Shown here one piece after another: positions 1 to 7,279 of a DNA stretch of 64,000 bases (the stretch's first letter is position 1; every line of letters begins with the position of its first letter). This DNA is from JANYCO01 sp964437245 (GTDB lineage: Bacteria > Bacteroidota > Bacteroidia > Cytophagales > Cytophagaceae), in assembly GCA_964437245.1 (NCBI GenBank), contig CAYTGJ010000006.1, positions 1 through 64,000 on the forward strand, written 5' to 3'. The notes beneath the pieces were generated by a model. That model ran no database searches, was not told where the DNA came from, and was given only the letters and a program-made list of their open reading frames with translations. Position numbers and translations under genes: made by a program.

Positions 1-345
1 ATGGGCATGGGTATGGGAGGAATGGGGATGGGAATGGGTGGCATGGGCATGGGCTACTACGACCCGTTCTATGGCTATCCGGGGTATTACCCTTATGGGA
101 ATTCATACAGCTCCCTTAGTATTCACGCTACTTATTTTCAGTCTCTCCTGAACATTGAAGATCTTTCACATCTGCAAGGAAATGTTCCCAAAACGATGCG
201 GGAAAAGATCAACGAATACGAAGAGAATGTCCTGAAAAAAAGCGGTCCTGAACTGCTGAATGTCATGCCTTCCTACAAGGGACTGATCCTGGGGTATTAC
301 GTAAAAGGACGTTCCCGGTACAACCTGGTTGAGTTTCTGAAATAA
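1..345 (+). CDS. Gly/Met-rich protein, C-terminal part
   Basis: The open frame starts at the first base of the window, so the true start may lie upstream; 114 residues are visible. Residues 1-18 are a run of GMGMGG-type units, followed by a Tyr/Pro/Gly stretch (about 19-36) and then an ordinary mixed region of about 75 residues ending LVEFLK. The low-complexity head is typical of exposed or disordered segments; the tail may be a small folded domain. I do not recognise the family. A weak stem-loop follows the stop codon. No function is proposed. Confidence 0.6.
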   Translation: MGMGMGGMGMGMGGMGMGYYDPFYGYPGYYPYGNSYSSLSIHATYFQSLLNIEDLSHLQGNVPKTMREKINEYEENVLKKSGPELLNVMPSYKGLILGYYVKGRSRYNLVEFLK

Positions 346-356
346 AAAGGACATTA

Positions 357-395
357 CGGAGTTTCTTTGGACAAGGGTACTCCGGGCATTTTTTA
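357..395 (+). terminator. Possible terminator of the Gly/Met-rich gene
   Basis: CGGAGT and ACTCCG form a six-pair stem with a 16-base loop, followed two bases later by CATTTTTTA. It lies 11 bases after the stop codon. The short stem and long loop make it a modest call. Confidence 0.4.
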
Positions 396-422
396 TTGTA
401 TGTCCCGGCTGAATTCTAGTAC

Positions 423-456
423 GATGCCGGGATCCTGGATCAGGTATCTTGTATCT
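423..456. repeat. Fragment of dispersed GATGCC/GATAC repeat
   Basis: The stretch contains GATGCCGG, GGTATCTTGTATCT and related words that recur in inverted pairs at 28868-28938, 30068-30215 and 41821-41877. Here only a partial copy is seen, just downstream of kynU. Confidence 0.4.
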
Positions 457-489
457 CGAAACAAACATATTTATCCCGCACATTCTGTT

Positions 490-1761
490 CTATTTTACAT
501 AGAGACAGTGGGCCGCCAGGAATTCTGACAGCAGGTAGAGCTCTTTAAAGGTATTGTACAAAGGGACGGGTGCTATCCGGATCACGTTTGGCGAGCGCCA
601 GTCGGCTACGAACCCGGCAGCCGTAAGTTTCTCAAAAAGCTCCTCGCCTTTTTTCAGTACCAGCACAGAAAGCTGGCATCCTCTCTCGTCAATGCTGCCA
701 GGGGTGATCAACCGGATCTTATAGCCTGTCTTAAGTGTACACTTGGTTTGGATCAGCGTTTCCAGAAACGTGGTCATCGACCGGCTTTTTTTCACCAGAC
801 GCTTCATACCCGCTTCGTCAAACAATTCCAAGGCAGCTTTATGGGCAATCATGTTAAAGACCTGTGCATTGCTAAGCTGCCATCCTTCCGCTGTAGGAAC
901 AGGACGAAATCCAGGTTTCATCTTGAACCGGTCTTTCTCCTCGTGTCCCCACCAGCCGGCCAGCCGGGGAAGTGCTCTTTTCCGGGCATGTTTTTCATGA
1001 ATGAACAATCCTCCTACCGCTCCGGGTCCACTGTTCAGGTATTTATAGGTACACCAGACTGCAAAGTCTACCTCCCATTTGTGCAGCTCCAGAGGAATAT
1101 TGCCGACCGCATGTGCAAGGTCAAATCCCGCCTTTGCACCTGCTTTGTGTGCAGCTTTTGTGATGTGTTCCATCTCAAAGGCCTGTCCGGTATAATAGTT
1201 GACACCTCCCATCATGACCAGGGCCAGGCTCCCTTTATGCCGGAGTATTTGCTTGACGATGTCTTCTGTACGAAGAGTGTATTCCCCCTTGCGGGGTTTT
1301 AGTTCGATAATTGTTTTCTTCGGATCAAATCCATGAAGCTTTACCTGCGAGGTAAGGGCATACAGATCGGAAGAAAAACTTCCTGCTTCCGTGATGATTT
1401 TGAAGCGTCGTGCGGTAGGCTTGTAGAACGTAGTGAGCATCAGATGAAGGTTCGTCGTGAGCGTATTCATCGCTACTACTTCATTGCTTTTGCTTCCGGT
1501 TATTTTCGCAAGGCTTTTGGAAAACAACTTATGATAATGCAGCCACGGATGGGGACCGTGAAAATGGCCTTCAACCCCCCATTTTCTCCAGCTTTCCAGT
1601 TCGGTGTCAAAATATTCCTGTGCTTTTACCGGTTGCAATCCGAGCGAATTGCCACAGAAATAAACAACTTGTTTCCCATGGAGGACCGGCAGATGAAATT
1701 TTTTACGAAATTCTTTCAGCTCGTCTTTTACATCCAGTTGTTTTGCGTATTCCAAAGTCAT
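490..1761 (-). CDS. kynU: Kynureninase
   Basis: Pyridoxal-phosphate enzyme that splits L-kynurenine to anthranilate and alanine (or 3-hydroxykynurenine to 3-hydroxyanthranilate) in tryptophan breakdown; cytosolic. The 423-residue length is normal for the family. Visible landmarks are YFCGNSLGLQP (34-44), MNTLTTNLH (98-106), GFDLAHAVGN (212-221, with the Asp that contacts the PLP ring) and CTYKYLNSGPG (237-247), where Lys240 is the expected Schiff-base lysine. The GWWGHE motif near residue 270 is also typical. It starts 87 bases after the M28 peptidase stop on the same strand, so the two could be co-transcribed. No other kyn gene is in the window. Confidence 0.96.
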   Translation of the reverse strand: MTLEYAKQLDVKDELKEFRKKFHLPVLHGKQVVYFCGNSLGLQPVKAQEYFDTELESWRKWGVEGHFHGPHPWLHYHKLFSKSLAKITGSKSNEVVAMNTLTTNLHLMLTTFYKPTARRFKIITEAGSFSSDLYALTSQVKLHGFDPKKTIIELKPRKGEYTLRTEDIVKQILRHKGSLALVMMGGVNYYTGQAFEMEHITKAAHKAGAKAGFDLAHAVGNIPLELHKWEVDFAVWCTYKYLNSGPGAVGGLFIHEKHARKRALPRLAGWWGHEEKDRFKMKPGFRPVPTAEGWQLSNAQVFNMIAHKAALELFDEAGMKRLVKKSRSMTTFLETLIQTKCTLKTGYKIRLITPGSIDERGCQLSVLVLKKGEELFEKLTAAGFVADWRSPNVIRIAPVPLYNTFKELYLLSEFLAAHCLYVK

Positions 1762-1848
1762 GTTTTAAAGATAGAAATTTTTCGGCAGTCCCCGAATGTT
1801 TTCAAACAGGAATTGACGAATGGTCACATCTTTTGTTCTGTACGTTTC

Positions 1849-3142
1849 TTACCTTGGTGTTGTCATGACCTCCGGTACAAAATCAGTGATCAGTCTGAAC
1901 ACTTCCCGGAATCGTGTAAGAGGCAGTGTTTCCGGTACATCGTATACATCATGGTAGGCACTGATACCTCCGAGAGTATAAAAGAAAAAAGCAGGGACGC
2001 CTTTTTCTGTGAAAAAGAAATGATCGGAGTTGGCGGCTTTCCCTCTTTTCTTAATGACGGGGAGATATCCATGTTGTTCGTTGAGGGCAGAAAGCAACTC
2101 AAATTCTTTGTTGAAAACAGTGCCGTTTACGACCATCATGCCTTCGTCTCCTGTTCCCATCAGGTCGAGATTCAGCATAAAGCGAATATTGGCAAGCGCC
2201 ACAAGCGGATGCTCTGTAAAATATTTTGAACCGATCAGCCCCGCTTCTTCAGCTCCGAAAGCGATCAGGACGATGCTGTAACGCTGCGGATGTTTCTGAA
2301 AAAAATCTGCCAGCTCCAGGAGCATGGAAACTCCGCTGCCATTGTCGTTGGCACCGGGGAAATATGTGTTGGTCCCCAATCTGCCCAGGTGATCGTAATG
2401 CGCAGAGATCAGAAGAAAAGAATCCGGTACAGCCGTTCCTTTGATGATCCCGCAGACATTCACGGCTTCGTAATTTTTCAGCCATTTGGCCTCCACTTCA
2501 TAGCTTAATGTTTTGGCAGAGAGGTTAAATTTTTCTTTTAGTACTTCAAAAACCGGCTGTTTTTTTTGTATGGACGAAAGCCCCATCGTAAGTTTTTTTT
2601 CTTTTAGTTCTATCAGGCAGGCTGCTTCCTCAAGCTTGTTCGAAAATTCCGGAGGCCTGGTTTTAAGCATTCGGGCAAATTTTTCGTCGTAGACTACGGC
2701 CACATCGTGCAGACGGGCTCTTAATAATTTTCTCTTCCCTTTGGCGGAGGTCAGAGCAGTACTGTCCNNNNNNNNNNGTACTGTCCAGCAGTAGTATTTT
2801 CACATTTCTTTTGCCGGAAGGGGAAGCCGCATATACAATGAACTCCGATCCGGGGAGAAGCACCTGCCGGTCTGTTCTTAAAGAAAGTGCTCCGGGAAAA
2901 GTGTTGATGTCGTACTTAAATTTCTGCAGATAAGAATCCTGTATCGGAAGTATCCCGGTTTCCCGGAATCTGTCGGCGAGATAGACGGCGGCATCTTTCT
3001 GGCCGTCAAAGGTGGCTCCCCTCCCGTGCAGGCCAGGGGCGCATAAAGTATCCAGATGTTGTCGTACCCTTTCAAGGTCTTGGGCACAAAGCCAGCCGTT
3101 GTAGAGGAAAAAGGTCCAGAGAAACAGAATACTTTTGTTCAT
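1849..3142 (-). CDS. Secreted M28-family metallopeptidase (intact after gap correction)
   Basis: Zinc aminopeptidase-like protein. Residues 1-20 form a signal peptide (MNKSILFLWTFFLY...CAQ). The 10-N gap at 2768-2777 appears to break the gene, but the flanks share the same nine bases GTACTGTCC; removing the Ns and one copy (19 bases) gives one uninterrupted frame of 424 residues reading ILLLDSTALTSAKGK across the join. In the joined protein the M28 metal ligands are in order: His242 in SAHYDHLG, Asp260 in GANDNGSG, Glu292/293 in FGAEEAGL, Asp320 in NLDLMG and His391 in YHDVYD. The catalytic part is therefore complete. Probably acts in the periplasm or outside the cell on peptides. kynU follows downstream. 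Confidence 0.9.
2768..2777. other. Assembly gap of 10 N, probably artefactual
   Basis: Both contig ends carry GTACTGTCC. Collapsing the overlap restores the M28 peptidase frame exactly, so no sequence seems to be missing. Confidence 0.9.
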
Positions 3143-3215
3143 GCAAAAATCATTAGAGAGGGAAGGTAAAAAAAAATGAGAGTGGTAGAAAGGAAATGTT
3201 AAAATAAAAGGCCCG

Positions 3216-3401
3216 GGTCTGTGATTTGGTACCTGTACTATAAAATCAACCGTCGTTTGTGTCGCACAGTTGGTATATGAAAGTATATTATTATCCTGTC
3301 AGGAGATCATAGCGGTCAGCTTTATAATTAAACGGTAAAGTTATAATAGGACAACAAAGGTTATTCAGGCTATGGTCAGGAGACAAGTCTCGAACTGGAA
3401 C
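3216..3401. repeat. Dispersed intergenic repeat, copy A
   Basis: The first 31 bases match 10359-10389 with a single mismatch (GGTCTGTGATTTGGTACCT then G/A then TACTATAAAAT). The end (GTCAGGAGACAAGTCTCGAA...) resembles the end of that second copy. The middle contains the hairpin TGTGTCGCACA and a stretch similar to 53731-53790. It fills the gap between the M28 peptidase and the small lipoprotein gene, where no ORF is supported. Confidence 0.6.
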
Positions 3402-3406
3402 TAAAT

Positions 3407-3435
3407 AAAAATGCCACTGGATAAGTGGCATTTTT
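3407..3435 (-). terminator. Terminator of the small lipoprotein gene
   Basis: A perfect 12-pair stem (AAAAATGCCACT / AGTGGCATTTTT) with a five-base loop sits about 20 bases past the stop codon on the minus strand; the stem's A/T ends give a U-tract in either direction. Confidence 0.85.
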
Positions 3436-3456
3436 AAACTTCACAAAGTGAAATTA

Positions 3457-3645
3457 TTATTTTGTAGAATCTGCAGCAATAGAATCAGCTTCTACAGGAG
3501 CTGTTTCAACAGGAGCTACAGGAGTAGAATCAACTACTACGGCAGAAGTTGTATCAGTTACTGTAGAAGTTGATTCTCCACCACCGCAAGATGCGAAAGC
3601 TACTGTTGCAACAGCAGCTACTACGAATAATTTTACTGTTTTCAT
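3457..3645 (-). CDS. Small Ala/Val/Thr-rich lipoprotein
   Basis: A 62-residue product if translation begins at the ATG that gives MKTVKLFVVAAVATVAFASC; a longer in-frame start 30 bases upstream adds a stretch that does not fit a signal peptide. The N-terminus is a lipoprotein signal with Cys at about residue 20 followed by GGGES, and the mature part is almost only Ser, Thr, Val, Ala, Pro, Asp and Glu, so probably disordered. Such short acidic lipoproteins are common in Bacteroidota but have no assigned role. It has its own strong terminator and is likely monocistronic. Confidence 0.8.
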   Translation of the reverse strand: MKTVKLFVVAAVATVAFASCGGGESTSTVTDTTSAVVVDSTPVAPVETAPVEADSIAADSTK

Positions 3646-3867
3646 GTTAATGTGTTTAAAAGGGTTTGACATCAAATTTCATTTAATACAGGAGGGGTCT
3701 TTAGGTAACCCATGTTTTTTATATTTTTTATAAAAAAACGAAAAAATATATAATAGGCTGGTTTACAGAGAAGTGTTGGCCGTAAAAAGTAATTAAAAAC
3801 AGAAGATCCAGTTTAAAGAGTAATCTCGAAACCATTAAGGCATGGATTAAGTCAGTCCTTGCCAGGC

Positions 3868-4045
3868 AATACTATATTTTAGTGTACCGAATACTTACAA
3901 ACGGATTTTGACTAACCATAACCGCGGAGAAGTTGAAACAGCAGGAAAACGCATTGTGAAATACGCTTTGTTAGACAGAGAAGGGGTGACAGGAAAGTTT
4001 ATCAGCGAAGAAATGAATCCGGCCACAAGCGAAATAAGCTGGTAA
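3868..4045 (+). pseudogene. Decayed C-terminus of a short-chain dehydrogenase/reductase
   Basis: From 3914 the frame reads NHNRGEVETAGKRIVKYALL and on to EEMNPATSEISW before a stop at 4043-4045. This matches the usual SDR ending (TDLTNHxG..TVEEgA..iVkyALLdd.GpTGkFf.EE..P...G.i.W). Just upstream, in a frame offset by one base, comes C-T-E-Y-L-Q-T-D, a worn form of the SDR motif CPGYTKTDL, preceded by an in-frame TAG at 3880. An extra T in the TTTT at 3906-3909 explains the frame change. The Rossmann half is absent. It is a remnant, with no expected product. Confidence 0.6.
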
Positions 4046-4543
4046 AAAGAGGAGACAACGGTCTGTGAGATGGGCTTCCGGCCTCAAAGGAAGATTTTCG
4101 CCGAGGATCCCTTCCTTTGTAAAGCCGCGGGCCGTTGTGAATACGATAGGTTGCACAACTATTATCATTGGTGGAAATAATCAGCAAAACGGTAAGAAAA
4201 TAAATCTTACCGTTTTTAGATTGACCGGTTTATACAAACGATCAATTTTGTGGTATTTGATAATATCGAAAAGAGACTCGTCAAACGAGCAAATTAAAGT
4301 GAGCTCATATTTTTTGTACCCGGCGTACCGAAATACAAAACTGAACTTGTGTACTTCTGTCAACTTTTGTATTTTAGCTAAGCTGAAGAAGATATAATTG
4401 TGTTCTTCGGCAACATCTTTGACCAATAATGTCAGACGATAGTAAAATCAAGGTGGTTGGCAAAGTCATTCGTTGACTTTTATAGAAAGAACTATTGCGG
4501 GAGGATAATCTTTGATACAATTCACTACATTAAATCATACGAT
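4046..4543. other. Stretch without a supported gene
   Basis: No convincing gene is seen. A minus-strand frame at 4181-4426 could encode 81 residues (MVKDVAEEHNYIFFSLAKIQ...) rich in aromatic residues, but I recognise no family and see no start signal, so it is not called. The word TGACCGGTTTA at 4222-4232 also occurs as an inverted pair at 12730-12770. The region may be the debris of older insertions, like the SDR remnant beside it. Confidence 0.4.
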
Positions 4544-4906
4544 ATGAAAACGACTCCCGAACACGATGCGCGAATTGCAAAAATGACATTTGCTTCAGTA
4601 TATCCTCATTATATTACTAAGGTTGAAGGAAAAGGCAGAACAAAAGAGGAGTTACATCAGGTAATAGAATGGTTGACTGGATTTGACCAAAAAAAACTGG
4701 AAAAACTTATTGAGGGAAAAGTCACGTTTGAAACATTTTTTAAGAAAGCAAATCTGAATCCCAACGCACAACTTATAACAGGGGTAATTTGTGGTTATCG
4801 GATAGAAGAAATTGAAAATTCACTAACAAGACAAACAAGATATTTAGATAAATTGGTGGACGAATTGGCGAAAGGTAAAAAGATGGAAAAGATTTTAAGA
4901 CAATAA
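4544..4906 (+). CDS. DUF2200 family protein
   Basis: The 120-residue product starts MKTTPEHDARIAKMTFASVY, which matches the usual start of DUF2200; an in-frame extension of 29 residues upstream looks like non-coding sequence, so the inner ATG is chosen. The conserved KGRTKEELHQVIEWLTGFD segment (about 30-48) and the C-terminal helices are present and the length is normal. The function of the family is unknown; it is often carried as a lone gene and is found in accessory regions. No partner gene is evident. Confidence 0.85.
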   Translation: MKTTPEHDARIAKMTFASVYPHYITKVEGKGRTKEELHQVIEWLTGFDQKKLEKLIEGKVTFETFFKKANLNPNAQLITGVICGYRIEEIENSLTRQTRYLDKLVDELAKGKKMEKILRQ

Positions 4907-5029
4907 TCAGAATAAGCGTTTTTGAGCAACGAAAAAAAACGATAGATCTTTTGAGTTTCGGGTTCTCTCCAGCATGCAAAATTACCCACACATTGATCAG
5001 CATCATAAAACAACTAAAAAACAATAAAA

Positions 5030-5530
5030 ATGACAGAATTTACATTGCCGTATTTCGGAAAATTATCCTCTGATAATTTAGAAGAGTATTATGATGTTGA
5101 TATTGATTTCAAGGGCAGTAAAGTTCAAGTGGACCTGAATTTTGAAAACAACTCTATTGATAGATCAACTGTTGATACACTAAAAAATTTCATAGAAAAT
5201 ATTGAGAAATTTGATAAGCTAAACAAAGTGTATATTCTCAATGACTATCATGACGAAGAGGGCGATACGGTAAAATTTTACATGGAACATCATCTTCAGG
5301 AAATGGAGGAAGATGAACTTTCAGCACTTATTGACTTTGAGAATAAGACAATTGATCCGGAACAACAACTGTTGGCAAAATTGGAATTAGTGAGGATCGG
5401 ACTTTATCCCGATAGTGAAGATAGTTTTGCCATTTTTGATTATTCAATCGGAGAAGACATAACGAATTATTTAGTGGTCATTAATACAGACGCCTCTGGA
5501 CAATTGGCCTATATGACAATGGAAAGCTAA
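5030..5530 (+). CDS. DUF2004-like protein
   Basis: A soluble, acidic 166-residue protein with no signal peptide or membrane segment. The start MTEFTLPYFGKL followed by LEEYYDVDIDFKG...VQVDLNFE resembles DUF2004 as I remember it, a family of unknown function. The end carries a YLVVINTDASGQLAYMTMES strand-rich part. It stands alone, 123 bases after the DUF2200 gene, with long AT-rich spacers on both sides. Immunity-protein-like behaviour would be a guess, as no toxin gene is nearby. Confidence 0.65.
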   Translation: MTEFTLPYFGKLSSDNLEEYYDVDIDFKGSKVQVDLNFENNSIDRSTVDTLKNFIENIEKFDKLNKVYILNDYHDEEGDTVKFYMEHHLQEMEEDELSALIDFENKTIDPEQQLLAKLELVRIGLYPDSEDSFAIFDYSIGEDITNYLVVINTDASGQLAYMTMES

Positions 5531-5649
5531 GGAGGGAGACTTTCTTGTTCGCGAATGGCCTCGATACGCTGTTAGTATAGTTGGTAAAAGCGAGACGCCC
5601 CGCGGGTCAAAAGATAACAGAACTAAATAAAACAGATCAATAAAGAACA

Positions 5650-6183
5650 ATGCGAAAACTATCACTTTTTATAGCTACAAGTTTAGACGGCTATATTGCA
5701 AAACCTAATGACGACCTTGGTTTTTTGAAGTTAGTGGAAAAAGAAGGAGAAGACTATGGTTATGCCGAATTCACAGCTGTTGTTGACACCATTCTCCTGG
5801 GGAGAAAAACCTATGATTATGTGCTTAAAGAAATAGGTTCATCTCATTACGATAACGGAGCAAGAGATGTTTTTGTAATATCAAGAACAGCAAGGCCGGC
5901 GGTAGGGAAGACAACGTTCTATACAGGCAATCTGACCGAATTGGTACAACGGTTGAAATCAGGGAGTGGAAAAAATATTTATTGTGACGGTGGAGCAGAA
6001 ATAATAAACGAACTATTAAAGAATGACCTTATAGATGAGTTTATAATTTCCATTATCCCCGTTTTAGTCGGTCATGGGACAAGACTTTTTAAGGATGGAA
6101 GACCTGAACAGGAACTGGAATTTGTAAAGGCAAAAACATTTGATACTGGATTAACTCAACTGCATTACAGACGGAAGAAGTAA
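5650..6183 (+). CDS. Dihydrofolate reductase-like (RibD C-terminal) protein
   Basis: The 177 residues form a single RibD_C/DHFR-fold domain: MRKLSLFIATSLDGYIA at the start, VVDTILLGRKTYDYV around 45-58, DVFVISR near 75, GKNIYCDGGAEIINELL (about 110-126) for cofactor binding, and LIDEFIISIIPVLVGHGTRLF (130-150). Relatives are NADPH-dependent reductases of unknown substrate (YyaP/YwjB group) and are not the main folate enzyme. The gene sits in the accessory patch with no obvious pathway partner. Confidence 0.88.
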   Translation: MRKLSLFIATSLDGYIAKPNDDLGFLKLVEKEGEDYGYAEFTAVVDTILLGRKTYDYVLKEIGSSHYDNGARDVFVISRTARPAVGKTTFYTGNLTELVQRLKSGSGKNIYCDGGAEIINELLKNDLIDEFIISIIPVLVGHGTRLFKDGRPEQELEFVKAKTFDTGLTQLHYRRKK

Positions 6184-6716
6184 AAAGGACAATGCCAACC
6201 AATAATTTAAATACAGACGCCTCTAATTGTTCGTAGTGATGTTAAAGCAGACAGCTGTCCTGTTGATCATTTTATTGATGATTGCAGGACCAGTTAAAAT
6301 ACTATAAAAGGCGCTATTTCGGACGGACAAGCATTGAGGGCGAACAGGTCATTAAAATTGAGTTTGTATTTGTACGTTGTGGGGGTCAGGACGAGTGGAA
6401 AAAAATTGACTATACAAATGAAGAAACAAAGGATTGCTGGTGGGCTGTACAATATAGCTTGGACCATGGTCAAATTTACAACCTGAACTTTTAACCGCCG
6501 AGAGACGACAGAACAGCAAAGGGAGAAGGTAAGAGGCTGGCTTTTAGGAGGGCGGTGATGGTAAAAAGTAAAAAAACAGAAAAAAGAACTCTTTTAAGAG
6601 AAAAATCAGAAAAGGCCCTTATTTATTTTAGCCCTCCGGAACAGATCGTTCCTTTTATTTTTACCATTTTTTGGGTTACCTTGGAAGGATTAATGTATTA
6701 AGGGTAATCAGGGAAA
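6184..6716. other. Spacer with one doubtful small frame
   Basis: A plus-strand frame at 6282-6494 (70 codons, no ATG) ends in a coding-like run DEWKKIDYTNEETKDCWWAV..., possibly the tail of a lost gene; it is not called. AATACAGACGCCTCT at 6210-6224 repeats a piece of the DUF2004-like gene (5483-5497). ATGGTAAAAAGTAAA (6557 on) and TTTATTTTTACCAT (6656 on) are an imperfect inverted pair before the sigma-factor gene. Nothing else is seen. Confidence 0.4.
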
Positions 6717-7265
6717 ATGCGGAGTAATTATACTGATAAAGAGGTTGTTGATGGGATTAAGAAGGATGATCAGAGCATCCTGGAGTTTCTGTACAGGGAA
6801 AATTTTCATGCAGTAGCTTATTTTATCTATAACAATAGTGGAACAGAGCAGGACGCAAAAGATATCTGCCAGGATGCGCTGATCCTCTTGTATGAGAAAA
6901 TAAGAGGAGATACACTGGAGTTGAATTGTTCGGTGAAAACCTATCTGTACTCTGTATGCCGGAGACTCTGGCTGAAAAAGCTCTATTACAAAGCAAAGTA
7001 TACCGGCAAGATTGCGGACCTGGAGGATAGTTTTTCAGAGGAAGAACAGCAGGACGCAGAAGAAAAAGAAAATGATTTCGCCCGGATGGAAGAAGCAATG
7101 AGCGGATTGGGGGAACCCTGCCGTACTATCCTGGAAGATTATTATATAAATAAAAAAAGTATGGCAGAGATCTGTGAAAAATTCGGGTATACGAATACAG
7201 ACAATGCCAAAAATCAAAAATACAAATGCCTGATGCGACTGAAAAAAATGTTCTTTTCGGTATAA
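6717..7265 (+). CDS. ECF-type RNA polymerase sigma factor
   Basis: Extracytoplasmic-function sigma factor of 182 residues. Region 2 is about residues 20-85, with EQDAKDICQDALILLYEKI as the core-binding and -10 recognition part; a charged linker (EEEQQDAEEKEND) follows, and region 4 is about 125-180, with CRTILEDYYINKKSMAEICEKFG as the helix-turn-helix for the -35 element. The linker is longer and more acidic than usual. The next gene begins 14 bases after the stop and encodes a membrane protein with an anti-sigma-like head, so the pair should be a transcription switch that answers an envelope signal. Confidence 0.92.
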   Translation: MRSNYTDKEVVDGIKKDDQSILEFLYRENFHAVAYFIYNNSGTEQDAKDICQDALILLYEKIRGDTLELNCSVKTYLYSVCRRLWLKKLYYKAKYTGKIADLEDSFSEEEQQDAEEKENDFARMEEAMSGLGEPCRTILEDYYINKKSMAEICEKFGYTNTDNAKNQKYKCLMRLKKMFFSV

Positions 7266-7279
7266 AAGGCAAGATACAT

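Noticed and set aside
1333..2229. 298-codon plus-strand frame
   Set aside because: It lies across kynU and the M28 peptidase, both of which have complete catalytic motifs on the other strand.
4181..4426. 81-codon minus-strand ORF in the accessory patch
   Set aside because: No family resemblance, no start signal and no neighbour support; mentioned only as a possibility.
4544..6183. Integron cassette array (three lone genes on one strand)
   Set aside because: The spacers show no attC-like inverted core sites and there is no integrase in the window.
5483..6224. 15-base repeat AATACAGACGCCTCT at 5483 and 6210
   Set aside because: The similarity does not extend clearly beyond the 15 bases; it may be chance or a tiny duplication, too weak for a mobile-element call.
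6282..6494. 70-codon plus-strand ORF
   Set aside because: It has no ATG and begins directly after a stop; at best a gene fragment.
7226..7279. Upstream start for the protease gene overlapping the sigma factor
   Set aside because: The extra 18 residues are an out-of-frame reading of the sigma factor end; the ATG at 7280 gives the anti-sigma-like head directly.
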